40,440 bases of DNA, from contig JALOTC010000012.1 in assembly GCA_025458085.1 (NCBI GenBank), positions 1 through 40,440 on the forward strand, given 5' to 3'. This DNA is from Cypionkella sp. (GTDB lineage Bacteria > Pseudomonadota > Alphaproteobacteria > Rhodobacterales > Rhodobacteraceae). The notes beneath the pieces were generated by a model. That model was given only the letters and a program-made list of their open reading frames with translations. It made no database searches and was not told where the DNA came from. Below are positions 27,648-36,468 of this stretch, piece after piece. The position numbers were made by a program, and so were the translations under genes. The stretch's first letter is position 1; every line of letters begins with the position of its first letter.

Positions 27648-28895
27648 ATGAAGAAAACTGCCCTTGTCGCCCTTTTGACCGGCACGGCCCTTGCGGGGCC
27701 GGCACTGGCCCAGGCTACGCTTACGATCGAAAGCTGGCGCAACGATGACCTGACGATCTGGCAGGATGTCATCATTCCCGCCTTCAATGCGCAGCATCCG
27801 GACATTACGGTGGTCTTTGCGCCTTCGGCCCCGGCGGAATATAATGCCGCGTTGAACTCGAAACTGGCTGCGGGCAGTGCGGGTGATCTGATCACCTGCC
27901 GCCCCTTCGACGCAAGCCTTGAGCTTTACAATCAGGGCCATCTGGCCGACCTGTCGGGGCTGGCCAGCATGGCCAATTTCTCGGATGTGGCGAAATCCGC
28001 TTGGCAGACCGATGATGGCAGCGCGACCTTCTGCGTACCCATGGCCTCGGTCATCCATGGCTTCATCTACAACGCTGATGCCTTTGCCGAAGTGGGCGTT
28101 GAAGTGCCAACGACTGAGGCGGAATTCTTTGCCGCGCTGGACAAGTTCAAGGAACATGGGGGCTATATCCCCATGGCCATGGGCACCAATGACCAGTGGG
28201 AAGCGGCAACCATGGGCTATAACAACATCGGCCCTAACTATTGGAAGGGCGAGGAAGGCCGCCGCGCGCTGATCGCGGGAGAGCAGAAGCTGACGGATGA
28301 GCCTTGGGTCGCCCCCTTCCGCCAATTGGCGCGCTGGAAGGATTATCTGGGTGACGGGTTCGAGGCGCAGACCTATCCCGACAGCCAGAACCTTTTCACC
28401 CTTGGCCGCGCGGCGATTTATCCCGCCGGGTCATGGGAAATTGCGGGCTTCAATGCGCAGGCAGGCTTTGCCATGGGGGCCTTTCCACCGCCCGTCGCCA
28501 CTGCGGGCGACACCTGCTATATCAGTGACCACACCGATATCGCGATTGGCATGAATGCGAAATCGCCCAATGCAGAGGCCGCCAAGGTCTTTCTGGAATG
28601 GGTGGGAAGCCCGGAGTTTGCAGCACTCTACGCCAATGCCCTGCCCGGCTTCTTCAGCCTGAACTCCACACCGGTTGCTATGCAGGACCCGCTGGCGCAG
28701 GAATTCGTGTCTTGGCGTGAAAAGTGCCAGTCTACGATCCGGTCCACCTATCAGATCCTGTCGCGCGGCACGCCGAACCTTGAAAACGAAACCTGGAACG
28801 CAAGTGCGAATGTGATCCGGGGATCGGAGACGCCGGAAGCCGCGGCTGAACGGCTGCAATCTGGCCTCGCAAGCTGGTACGCGCCGCAGCAGTAA
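27648..28895 (+). CDS. ABC sugar importer, periplasmic substrate-binding protein
   Basis: This is an extracellular solute-binding protein of the family-1 sugar type, 415 residues. The N-terminus MKKTALVALLTGTALAGPALAQ is a Sec signal peptide with likely cleavage after AQA or ALA. The mature protein has the usual two-lobed pattern, with FNAQHPDITV, FIYNADAFAEVGVEVPTT and AAKVFLEWVGSPEF. The start is fixed by the signal peptide; the frame is open 32 codons upstream within murQ. It lies 34 bp after murQ and leads the transport genes. The ligand cannot be read from the sequence; an amino sugar or muropeptide sugar is inferred from the operon. Confidence 0.92.
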   Translation: MKKTALVALLTGTALAGPALAQATLTIESWRNDDLTIWQDVIIPAFNAQHPDITVVFAPSAPAEYNAALNSKLAAGSAGDLITCRPFDASLELYNQGHLADLSGLASMANFSDVAKSAWQTDDGSATFCVPMASVIHGFIYNADAFAEVGVEVPTTEAEFFAALDKFKEHGGYIPMAMGTNDQWEAATMGYNNIGPNYWKGEEGRRALIAGEQKLTDEPWVAPFRQLARWKDYLGDGFEAQTYPDSQNLFTLGRAAIYPAGSWEIAGFNAQAGFAMGAFPPPVATAGDTCYISDHTDIAIGMNAKSPNAEAAKVFLEWVGSPEFAALYANALPGFFSLNSTPVAMQDPLAQEFVSWREKCQSTIRSTYQILSRGTPNLENETWNASANVIRGSETPEAAAERLQSGLASWYAPQQ

Positions 28896-28930
28896 GCGGA
28901 GCCGGCATCGAGACGGGGATATATCGGCAC

Positions 28931-28992
28931 TGGAGGGGCTGTCTGCCCCTCCAGACCTCCCCGAGGATATTTTTTGGAACAGATGAAGGGGG
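28931..28992. repeat. Intergenic hairpin repeat, copy B
   Basis: TGGAGGGG pairs with CCCCTCCA around the same CTGTCTG loop as copy A (2543-2606). The shared tail with CCGAGGATATTT and AACAGATGAAGGGGG follows. The tail runs into the purine-rich stretch before the first permease gene, so the repeat may supply or shield its ribosome-binding site. It fills most of the 102-bp gap between the binding-protein and permease genes. Confidence 0.8.
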
Positions 28993-28997
28993 AAGGG

Positions 28998-29918
28998 ATG
29001 GCGAGAGGCAAGCCTGTGCGCTGGCACATTGCCGTGTTTCTGGCGCCTGCTGTGCTGGTTTACACCGCGCTGATGATCATCCCCCTGTTTGGCACCTTGG
29101 GCCAATCCTTGTTCAACAAGGGGGGCGAAGGCGGTGTGGATTTCGTGGGCCTTGCGAATTTCGCAACGCTTTTCGGGGATCCGCGCTGGTCAGAGGCGTT
29201 CTGGAATGCCTTGGGCAACAATCTGTGGTTTTTCCTCATTCATATGTTGGTGCAGAACCCGATCGGGATTGCGCTGGCCGCGATCCTTTCGACGCCGCGC
29301 CTTCGGATGGCGGCGTTCTACCGGACCGCGATCTTTATCCCCACGATCCTGAGTTTCGTGATCGTGGGATTTGTCTGGAAGCTGATCCTGTCGCCCATTT
29401 GGGGCATCGCGCCGGGGATGCTGGATGCCGTGGGGTTGAAAAGCCTGTTTGCCCCATGGCTTGGGCGTGAGGAATATGCGCTGACGACGCTTGCCCTGAT
29501 CTCGGTCTGGCAGTTCGTGGGGATCCCCATGATGCTGATCTATGCCGCGCTTCTGAACATTCCCGACGAGGTATTGGAGGCAGCCGAGATGGATGGCATC
29601 ACGGGGATGAGCCAGTTCTGGAAGATCAAGCTGCCCTTGATCCTGCCCTCGATCGGGATCATTTCGATCTTGACCTTTGTGGGCAATTTCAATGCCTTTG
29701 ACCTCATTTATGTGGCGCAGGGGGCGCTCGCCGGGCCAGATTTCAGCACCGATATCCTTGGCACCTTCCTTTATCGCACCTTCTTTGGCTTTCAGTTGCA
29801 ACTGGGCGACCCCTATATGGGATCGGCGATTGCGGGGGCGATGTTCGCGATCATCCTGTTCGGGGTCTGTGTCTATCTTTGGGGGATCCAGACCCGACTG
29901 CGGAGGTATCAGTTCTGA
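28998..29918 (+). CDS. ABC sugar importer permease (MalF/UgpA type)
   Basis: This is an inner-membrane permease of about 306 residues with around six hydrophobic helices. The cytoplasmic EAA loop reads EAAEMDGITGMSQFWKIKLP, which contacts the ATPase. Starts at 28974 and 28983 are also in frame but lie within the repeat; 28998 (MARGKPVRWHIAVFL) puts a basic tail before the first helix and follows GGGGGAAGGG. The stop overlaps the second permease start by one base (TGATG). Confidence 0.92.
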   Translation: MARGKPVRWHIAVFLAPAVLVYTALMIIPLFGTLGQSLFNKGGEGGVDFVGLANFATLFGDPRWSEAFWNALGNNLWFFLIHMLVQNPIGIALAAILSTPRLRMAAFYRTAIFIPTILSFVIVGFVWKLILSPIWGIAPGMLDAVGLKSLFAPWLGREEYALTTLALISVWQFVGIPMMLIYAALLNIPDEVLEAAEMDGITGMSQFWKIKLPLILPSIGIISILTFVGNFNAFDLIYVAQGALAGPDFSTDILGTFLYRTFFGFQLQLGDPYMGSAIAGAMFAIILFGVCVYLWGIQTRLRRYQF

Positions 29919-30757
29919 TGGCCAAGGCGCGTCTGTCCCCCGTCCGCACGATCGCGGCCCATGCGGTGCTGATCACCTATACGATCATCGCGCTGTTCCC
30001 GGTCTTTGTGATTGTCGTCAACAGCTTCAAGAGCAGGCGGGCGATCTTTGCCGAACCGCTTGCGCTGCCTTGGCCGGAGCATTTCGATCTTGTGGGCTAT
30101 CAGACGGTGCTGCGGCAGGGGGATTTCTTCCTTTACTTCCAAAACAGCATGATCGTGACAGTTGTCAGCCTGTTCTTCGTCCTGCTGTTCGGGGCCATGG
30201 CGGCCTTTGCGCTGTCAGAATATCGGTTTCGTGGCAATACGTTGATGGGGCTGTATCTGGCCTTGGGGATCATGATCCCTATTCGCCTTGGCACGGTCGC
30301 GATCTTGCAGATCATGGTCGAGGGGGGCTTGGTCAACACGCTGACCGCGCTGATCCTTGTCTACACCGCGCAAGGCCTGCCCTTGGCCGTGTTCATCCTG
30401 TCGGAATTCATGCGGACGGTATCTGATGATCTGAAAAACGCAGGCCGGATCGACGGGCTTTCGGAATATCGGATCTTTTTCACGCTTGTCCTGCCCCTTG
30501 TCCGGCCTGCGATGGCAACCGTGGCGGTCTTTACCATGATCCCGATCTGGAACGATCTGTGGTTCCCGCTCATCCTTGCGCCCAGCGAGGCGACAAAGAC
30601 GATCACGCTCGGCTCGCAGGTCTTTATCGGGCAGTTTGTCACAAACTGGAACGCGGTTCTGGCGGCGTTGAGCCTCGCCATTCTGCCGGTGCTTGTTCTG
30701 TATCTGGTCTTTTCGCGGCAGTTGATCCGCGGCATCACAGCAGGAGCTGTCAAATGA
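29918..30757 (+). CDS. ABC sugar importer permease (MalG/UgpE type)
   Basis: The second permease has 279 residues and about six membrane helices. The EAA-like loop reads NAGRIDGLSEYRIFFTLVLP, with Asn-Ala-Gly in place of Glu-Ala-Ala. The ATG at 29918 has CGGAGG upstream; a start 13 codons earlier would overlap the first permease further. Its stop overlaps the oxidoreductase ATG (ATGA). Together with the first permease it forms the transmembrane channel of a sugar importer. Confidence 0.92.
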   Translation: MAKARLSPVRTIAAHAVLITYTIIALFPVFVIVVNSFKSRRAIFAEPLALPWPEHFDLVGYQTVLRQGDFFLYFQNSMIVTVVSLFFVLLFGAMAAFALSEYRFRGNTLMGLYLALGIMIPIRLGTVAILQIMVEGGLVNTLTALILVYTAQGLPLAVFILSEFMRTVSDDLKNAGRIDGLSEYRIFFTLVLPLVRPAMATVAVFTMIPIWNDLWFPLILAPSEATKTITLGSQVFIGQFVTNWNAVLAALSLAILPVLVLYLVFSRQLIRGITAGAVK

Positions 30758-31776
30758 TCCGCACACTTGTGGCAGGGCTTGGCACCATGGGTCGTAGCCA
30801 CGCGCTGGCCTATCATCGCAATCCGGCCTTTGATCTTGTGGGGCTGGTCAATCGCTCTGCGCCCCGCTTGGACCCGGCGCTGGAAGGCTATGCGATCGAG
30901 GCGGATTTTCATGCGGCTTTGTCCAGATTGAAGCCTGATCTGGTCAATATTTCCACCTATTCCGACAGCCACGCCGATTATGCGGTGGCGGCGATGGAGG
31001 CGGGGGCACATGTCTTTGTGGAAAAGCCTTTGGCCACCACGGTGGCGGATGCGCGCCGCGTGGTCGATTGTGCGCGGGCAAACGGGCGCAAGCTGGTAGT
31101 GGGCTATATCCTGCGCCACCACCCGAGCTGGATGCGGCTGATAGCCGAGGCGCGCGCCTTGGGCGGGCCTTATGTCTTTCGCCTGAACCTGAACCAGCAG
31201 TCCTCTGGCCCCACATGGGAGGTGCATAAGACGCTGATGCAGACCACATCGCCCATCGTGGATTGCGGCGTGCATTATGTCGACGTCATGTGCCAGATCA
31301 CCGATGCAAAGCCGGTGGAGGTGCGGGGCATGGGCCTGCGCCTGTCAGAGGACATCGCGCCGGACATGTATAACTACGGCCATTTTCAGGTGCTGTTCGA
31401 TGATGGCAGCGTGGGTTGGTACGAGGCGGGTTGGGGGCCGATGATGTCGGACACCGCTTTTTTCGTGAAGGATGTGGTTAGCCCGCGGGGGGCCGTGTCG
31501 ATCCGGATGCCGGAGGATGCGAAATCCGACGATCACGATACCCATACCAAGACCTCGACGCTGCGCATCCATCGGGTCGGGCAGCCGGACGAGGATCTGA
31601 ACATGGCCGATGAGCCGGGGCATCAGGACTTGTGTGAACGCGAGCAAGCCTTTGTGGCGCGCGCGATTGCCGAGGATTTGGACCTGTCGCGCCATATGGA
31701 GGATGCGGTCGCCTCGCTTGCCATTTGCCTTGCGGCCGACCAATCGGTCCGTACGGGCCAGCCTGTGAAAGTGTGA
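30754..31776 (+). CDS. Gfo/Idh/MocA-family NAD(P)-dependent oxidoreductase
   Basis: This 340-residue protein begins with the Rossmann loop VAGLGTMGRSH. It has the family's EKPLATTVADARRVVD motif near residue 90 and the catalytic-region DCGVHYVDVM, with the usual C-terminal beta-sheet domain after it. Family members oxidise or reduce sugars and cyclitols. The ATG overlaps the permease stop, and the ATPase gene begins six bases after the stop, so it is locked into the transport operon. None of the standard MurNAc/GlcNAc steps needs such an enzyme, so it may process a modified or anhydro sugar, or the importer's ligand may be broader than inferred. Confidence 0.88.
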   Translation: MIRTLVAGLGTMGRSHALAYHRNPAFDLVGLVNRSAPRLDPALEGYAIEADFHAALSRLKPDLVNISTYSDSHADYAVAAMEAGAHVFVEKPLATTVADARRVVDCARANGRKLVVGYILRHHPSWMRLIAEARALGGPYVFRLNLNQQSSGPTWEVHKTLMQTTSPIVDCGVHYVDVMCQITDAKPVEVRGMGLRLSEDIAPDMYNYGHFQVLFDDGSVGWYEAGWGPMMSDTAFFVKDVVSPRGAVSIRMPEDAKSDDHDTHTKTSTLRIHRVGQPDEDLNMADEPGHQDLCEREQAFVARAIAEDLDLSRHMEDAVASLAICLAADQSVRTGQPVKV

Positions 31777-31782
31777 GGGACC

Positions 31783-32793
31783 ATGGGTTCGCTTGATCTG
31801 AAATCCGTCACCAAAAGTTTCGGCCCTGTCGATGTCATCAAAGGTGTCGATCTTCAGGTGGCCGAAGGCGAATTCTGTGTTTTCGTTGGGCCATCGGGGT
31901 GCGGGAAATCCACGCTGCTGCGGATCATCGCGGGGCTCGAGGATGCAACGGCGGGTGATATCCTCTTGGACGGGCGACGCATGAATGATGTGGCGCCTGC
32001 CAAGCGGGAACTGGCCATGGTGTTCCAGTCCTATGCGCTTTACCCGCATCTGAGCGTGCGCGACAACATGGGTCTCGCCCTGAAACAGGCGGGCGTATCG
32101 CGGGCCGAGATCACCGCCGCGACCGACCGGGCAGCAGAGATGCTGTCCCTTGGCGCGCTGATGGACCGCCGCCCGGCAGAGCTTTCGGGTGGGCAGCGGC
32201 AGCGCGTGGCAATCGGGCGGGCCATCGTGCGGCGACCCAAGCTGTTCCTGTTTGACGAGCCTTTGTCGAACCTCGACGCCGCGCTGCGGGTCGCCACGCG
32301 GATCGAGATTGCGCGGCTCCACCGCGAACTCGGTGCAACGATGATCTATGTGACCCATGATCAGGTGGAGGCGATGACGCTGGCCGACAAGATCGTTGTG
32401 CTGCGCGATGGTCGGGTGGAACAGGTCGGCAGTCCTATGGAGCTTTACAACAATCCCGCAAATACCTTTGTCGCGGGCTTCATCGGTTCGCCGCAGATGA
32501 ATTTCTTGGTCGCCGAAGCTGTTGGCTTTCCGGGGCAAACCGTCGGTGTTCGCCCTGAACATCTGGCGCTCCACCCGATCGGCACAAAAAGTGATGGATG
32601 GATCGAAGGGCAGGTCAGCCATGTTGAAAAGCTGGGGGGCGAGACACTGGTCTATGTTCACACCATTCCCCATGGCCTTTTGACGGTGCGGCTCTTTGGA
32701 GAACAGGATCAGGCCGTTGGGGAGCCGGTGGGCCTGACCTTCGACCGCCTCAAAGCGCTGATTTTTGACGCAGACGGCATGCGCCTTGGTTGA
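31783..32793 (+). CDS. ABC sugar importer ATP-binding protein (MalK/UgpC type)
   Basis: This is the ATPase subunit of the CUT1-type sugar importer, 336 residues. Walker A is GPSGCGKST at residues 36-44, the signature is LSGGQRQRVAIGRA, and Walker B is KLFLFDEPLSNLDA. A C-terminal TOBE-like region (about residues 240-336, with VGVRPEHLAL) completes it. It ends the transport operon. An 85-bp gap with a small hairpin separates it from the acetyltransferase gene. Confidence 0.95.
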   Translation: MGSLDLKSVTKSFGPVDVIKGVDLQVAEGEFCVFVGPSGCGKSTLLRIIAGLEDATAGDILLDGRRMNDVAPAKRELAMVFQSYALYPHLSVRDNMGLALKQAGVSRAEITAATDRAAEMLSLGALMDRRPAELSGGQRQRVAIGRAIVRRPKLFLFDEPLSNLDAALRVATRIEIARLHRELGATMIYVTHDQVEAMTLADKIVVLRDGRVEQVGSPMELYNNPANTFVAGFIGSPQMNFLVAEAVGFPGQTVGVRPEHLALHPIGTKSDGWIEGQVSHVEKLGGETLVYVHTIPHGLLTVRLFGEQDQAVGEPVGLTFDRLKALIFDADGMRLG

Positions 32794-32849
32794 GGCGCCG
32801 TGGATAGGTCTTTCCTGATAGAAAGGCAGGCACTAAGACAGGAGAGACA

Positions 32850-32865
32850 GTCCGGTTAGCCGGAC
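32850..32865 (+). promoter_or_regulatory. Hairpin before the GNAT gene
   Basis: GTCCGG and CCGGAC form a perfect 6-bp stem with loop TTAG, 13 bases before the ATG. It may influence translation by holding the nearby GGAG open or closed. Confidence 0.35.
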
Positions 32866-32878
32866 GAGCGGAGAGACC

Positions 32879-33340
32879 ATGTCCAGCATTGCCCTTGAAA
32901 GCCCCCTGACCCCTGATCTCGGGCTGCTTTTTGAACGACATACCGCAGATATGCATGCCGATACGCCGCCCGAAAGCATTCATATGTTGGATCGAAGTGC
33001 CTTGGATACGCCGGGGATTTGGTTCTTTGTGATGCGCGAAGAGGGTGAACCGGTGGCCATGGGGGCGTTCAAGCGAATTGATTCCTCCCATGCCGAGATC
33101 AAGTCGATGCATGTTCTGGCCGAGGTGCGGGGCAGGGGGCTCTCGCGTCGCATGCTCGATCATCTGATCGATGCCGCGCGCGCCGAAGGGTTTTTGCGGC
33201 TGTCGCTGGAGACCGGGGTGCAACCGACATTCACAGCAGCCCGTGCGTTATACGCCAATGCCGGTTTTGTCGAATGTCCTCCCTTTGAGGGCTATTGGGA
33301 CGACCCCAATTCCATCTTCATGACAAAGACACTTGCCTAA
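32879..33340 (+). CDS. GNAT-family N-acetyltransferase
   Basis: This 153-residue protein has the GNAT acetyl-CoA loop VLAEVRGRGLSRRMLDHL near residues 80-97 (RGRGL motif), followed by LRLSLETG and ARALYANAGF, typical of small GNAT enzymes. The end, FEGYWDDPNSIFMTK, matches a common subfamily of unknown substrate. GGAG precedes the ATG. It lies 85 bp after the importer ATPase, so joint transcription is possible. Acetylation of an amino sugar or peptide would fit the context but is speculation. Confidence 0.85.
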   Translation: MSSIALESPLTPDLGLLFERHTADMHADTPPESIHMLDRSALDTPGIWFFVMREEGEPVAMGAFKRIDSSHAEIKSMHVLAEVRGRGLSRRMLDHLIDAARAEGFLRLSLETGVQPTFTAARALYANAGFVECPPFEGYWDDPNSIFMTKTLA

Positions 33341-33370
33341 GGTCCCGCCCTGTTTCACAAGGGCGCCAGC

Positions 33371-33447
33371 GGTCCCGTAGCTCAGCTGGATAGAGCAATC
33401 GCCTTCTAAGCGACAGGTCGGGGGTTCGAGTCCTCCCGGGATCGCCA
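33371..33447 (+). tRNA. tRNA-Arg (anticodon UCU)
   Basis: A full 77-nt cloverleaf including the encoded CCA. The acceptor GGTCCCG pairs with CGGGATC (one G-T), the D-stem GCTC/GAGC is perfect, the loop CTTCTAA presents TCT, and the T-arm is GGGGG-TTCGAGT-CCTCC. The anticodon stem has one A-C mismatch at its outer pair. Confidence 0.96.
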
Positions 33448-33496
33448 GACCTGCCTTTTTGAAGATTCGTGGCCGTCCTCGGTGTCACAGACTGGG

Positions 33497-34921
33497 TCAA
33501 CTCCGGCCATAGCCGTCTTGATAGCGGATGATGTCGTCTTCACCCAGATAGCTTCCTGTCTGCACCTCGATCAGCATCATCGGGACCTTGCCGGGGTTTT
33601 CCAGCCGGTGGGTCACGCCAAGGGGGATATAGACGGACTGGTTTTCTGTCAGCAGCTGCACCTCATCGCCCAGAGTGACGCGGGCGGTGCCTTGGACGAC
33701 GATCCAGTGTTCGGCCCGATGGTGGTGGCTTTGGAGGCTGAGCGCGCCGCCGGGATGCACGAAAATGCGCTTGACCTGGAACCGGTCGCCCAGAACGAGG
33801 CTTTCGAACCATCCCCAGGGCCGGTGGTCCTTTGGAAATTCGGTGGCTTGCTTCGCTCCCTGTGCCTTCAGCGCGGCAACAGCAAGCCGAAGGTCCTGCG
33901 CACGATCCATCGGGGCTACGAGCACTGCATCCGGCATGGCGATGGCGATCATCTTTTCCAGCCCAATGCCGATCAGCACCTGTCCCTCTGCCTCGGCACG
34001 CAGGAGTGTATCATGGCAATCGATGGCATGTACCGCGCCCGAAGTGGCGACCCCCTGCGCATCGGGTGCCATTTCGCGCCAGACGGTTTCCCAGCCGCCA
34101 AGGTCAGACCAACCACCTTCGAATGGCACAACGCTCAGGCTCGGCGCGCGTTCCATCACCGCATAGTCGATAGATATTTCCTCCGCTTCCGCCCATGGTT
34201 CAGCGGCAAGGCGCAAGAAGCCAAGGTCGGCTCGCGCGCCGCGGACCGAAGCGCTGACGGGTGAGATCAAGTTGGGTGCATGCGCCTCGAAAGCTGCCAG
34301 TAGGGTATCGACGCGCGCGATGAAAATACCCGCATTCCACAGATAGGTGCCCTTTGCGAGCATCTCCTCGGCACGCACGCGATCCGGTTTTTCGACAAAA
34401 CGACGCAAGGCGGTTGCCGTGCCTGCCTTTGCAGGACCCACAAGTTCAAGATAGCCATAGCCCGTCTCGGGCCGATCAGGCCGGATGCCGAAGGTGACGA
34501 TCCGCCCTTCTTGTGCCGCGGCGGCAGCCACATCCACGGCGGCAGCGAATGCGGCGAGGTCCTCAACCACGTGATCCGAAGGGCAGATCAGCACTGTGGC
34601 TGCCGGATCCGTTTCGGCCACATGCAGCAAAGCTGCGAGAACCGCAGGTGCAGTGTTTCGCGCGGACGGCTCCAACAGCACTGACGCTGGATCAACCCCG
34701 ATTTCCGCCATTTGCTGCGTCGCAATGAAGCGGAACTCCGAAGCCGTCACAACAACGGGCCGCGCGAAGGCCCCGCCTGTGACGCGGCGGACCGAAGCTT
34801 GAAACAGGCTTTCCTTGCCGATCAGCGCAGAGAACTGCTTGGGATAGCTGCGCCGCGACAGGGGCCAAAGGCGCGTTCCAGACCCGCCACAGAGCAGGAT
34901 GGGAGTGATCTTTGAAACCAT
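33497..34921 (-). CDS. Mannose-1-phosphate guanylyltransferase / mannose-6-phosphate isomerase
   Basis: This bifunctional enzyme of 474 residues makes GDP-mannose for surface polysaccharides and can supply Man-6-P. The nucleotidyltransferase domain starts with CGGSGTRLWPLSRRSYPKQF (residues 11-30) and contains RFVEKPD. The C-terminal cupin isomerase has RPWGWFESL, the metal-binding region LQSHHHRAEHWIVVQG, and PLGVTHRLENPG. The start at 34921 (MVSKITPIL) has AGGG upstream; the frame runs 37 codons further, without family features. It is downstream of waaA on the same strand, 221 bp away, which fits a cell-envelope sugar locus. It could be named manC, cpsB or algA. Confidence 0.93.
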   Translation of the reverse strand: MVSKITPILLCGGSGTRLWPLSRRSYPKQFSALIGKESLFQASVRRVTGGAFARPVVVTASEFRFIATQQMAEIGVDPASVLLEPSARNTAPAVLAALLHVAETDPAATVLICPSDHVVEDLAAFAAAVDVAAAAAQEGRIVTFGIRPDRPETGYGYLELVGPAKAGTATALRRFVEKPDRVRAEEMLAKGTYLWNAGIFIARVDTLLAAFEAHAPNLISPVSASVRGARADLGFLRLAAEPWAEAEEISIDYAVMERAPSLSVVPFEGGWSDLGGWETVWREMAPDAQGVATSGAVHAIDCHDTLLRAEAEGQVLIGIGLEKMIAIAMPDAVLVAPMDRAQDLRLAVAALKAQGAKQATEFPKDHRPWGWFESLVLGDRFQVKRIFVHPGGALSLQSHHHRAEHWIVVQGTARVTLGDEVQLLTENQSVYIPLGVTHRLENPGKVPMMLIEVQTGSYLGEDDIIRYQDGYGRS

Positions 34922-35142
34922 TGAACCCTGCCAAAATCCATCGCTACTTGCAGGCGACGCGGCACCTAAAGGAGCCTGTCCCGCGTCATCCTCCGCAGAG
35001 GCGTAATCAAAGCATGCCCCCCTGTCCAGCAACCTTTTCCCAAGGTTACCCCAGAGGCGTTGGCGTGACTTTGTGCTCTGTCTCTAAAGGGCTAAGGGAT
35101 CGGGGCGGCGTATGGTCCCTATCCGCAGGAACATGCCACCCG
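34922..35142 (-). promoter_or_regulatory. waaA to mannose enzyme intergenic leader
   Basis: This 221-bp stretch holds no supportable gene. It should contain the promoter of the mannose enzyme gene. A 6-bp hairpin (AACCTT / AAGGTT, loop TTCCC) lies at 35031-35047. No confident -35/-10 pair was identified. Confidence 0.35.
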
Positions 35143-36468
35143 TCAGCGCGAAACTTGTCCATCCGTACCGCGACTTGACGCGATCGCGCGGTCCATCGCC
35201 GCCAAGGTGCGGAAGCTTGCTCCTCCATGCTGGCGCAGGAAGGCAGCTATGTCTTCTTTTTGGGCTTCCGCGGGATGGCGAAGGGCGGCCAAAAGCGCGT
35301 CACCATCCTTCAGCCGTGTTGCAACCCCAGCGGCCTCCGCCTCTATAAACGGGTATTCGATTGTCCAGATGTGAGGACCGGTCACGACCGGTTTGCCCAG
35401 CATCAATGGTTCGATGATGTTATGCGCACCTCTCGGTGTAAAGCCGCCGCCGACGATCACCCGATCGCTAAGGGCGAGGTAAAAGAACATCTCGCCCAGA
35501 CTGTCGCCCAAAAGCACATCTGCCGCGTCCAACGGGGCCACCACGGCAAGATGTGCATCCAGCACCTCGCTGCGCCGAAGCACGGACAGACCCGCCGCGC
35601 GCAAGCTTTCGGCCACGGCACTAAATCGTTCGGGCGCACGGGGAACATAGATGAAAAGGGGAGGGGGGCGTTCGCCCTGCGGGCCGCGCGTTTGGCGGAT
35701 GATATCGGCAAAAAGCGCCTCCTCCCCCTCTACGCCGCTGGCGATCGTGATGATCTCACGCCCTTGCCGGAGGCTTGGGCCAAGCGCCTCTGCCGCGCGG
35801 AGTTGATTGGGCGGCACGGGTTGGTCAAAGCGCAACTCGCCGGTAACGGTTATGTTCTTTACCCCGATCGCAGCAAACCGCGCGGCTTGCAGGTCTGATT
35901 TCACGAAGGCACCGGCAAGGCCAGCGATCACACGCTGGCGCAGGCGTAGGCCGCGGCTGTCTCTGGCAACAGACCTCGTGCCATAAATTCCGTTGCACAG
36001 ATAAAGCGGCACGCCAGCGGCCCGGCAGGCAAAGATCATGGCGGGCCAGATCTCAACCTCCAACGTCAGCCCGATCCGTGGCTTGCAGGCCGCCAGAAAG
36101 CGCCGATAGCACCAAGCCATATCCAGCGGGACCCAAACCACCGTCACCTGCCCTGCTGCGATTTCAGGGCCGAAAAGACGGTGCGACTCCCGCCGCCCTG
36201 CGGGGGTGAAGTGGGTCAGCAAAACCGGGTCACCCCTGTCGATCAGTGCGCGGACCAAGGCTGTTGCCGAGCGCATTTCGCCCAGACTGACAACATGCAG
36301 CCAGATCACATCCTTGGGCAAATCCTGTCTGTAAAAACCAAAACGCTCAGCCAAGTTGCGGCGATAATCGGCATCCTTGCGGCCGCGGAGCCAGAGGTAA
36401 GCCAGCACCATTGGCGTCAGCAGAAGCCAAGCCAAGCGGTAGAACAGCAGGAAAAGGTTCAAGATCAC
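35143..36468 (-). CDS. waaA: 3-deoxy-D-manno-octulosonic acid transferase (GT30), divergent
   Basis: WaaA transfers Kdo from CMP-Kdo to lipid A at the inner membrane. The 441-residue protein has an N-terminal membrane anchor (about residues 2-25), NLAERFGFY with the Glu in the position of the family's catalytic base, VSLGEMRSATALVRAL, LEVEIWPAM, and in the C-domain IYVPRAPERF and VGGGFTPRGAHNIIEP. The usual TTTTPTG motif reads THFTPAG here, so it is a divergent member and may be a second Kdo transferase or act on another acceptor. The start is GTG at 36468, with GGAAAGAAGAG upstream. It is divergent from the TRAP binding-protein gene. Confidence 0.85.
   Translation of the reverse strand: MILNLFLLFYRLAWLLLTPMVLAYLWLRGRKDADYRRNLAERFGFYRQDLPKDVIWLHVVSLGEMRSATALVRALIDRGDPVLLTHFTPAGRRESHRLFGPEIAAGQVTVVWVPLDMAWCYRRFLAACKPRIGLTLEVEIWPAMIFACRAAGVPLYLCNGIYGTRSVARDSRGLRLRQRVIAGLAGAFVKSDLQAARFAAIGVKNITVTGELRFDQPVPPNQLRAAEALGPSLRQGREIITIASGVEGEEALFADIIRQTRGPQGERPPPLFIYVPRAPERFSAVAESLRAAGLSVLRRSEVLDAHLAVVAPLDAADVLLGDSLGEMFFYLALSDRVIVGGGFTPRGAHNIIEPLMLGKPVVTGPHIWTIEYPFIEAEAAGVATRLKDGDALLAALRHPAEAQKEDIAAFLRQHGGASFRTLAAMDRAIASSRGTDGQVSR

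Noticed and set aside
33318-33500. Minus-strand open frame across tRNA-Arg
   Set aside because: Its coding would come from the antisense of a tRNA, a common annotation artefact.
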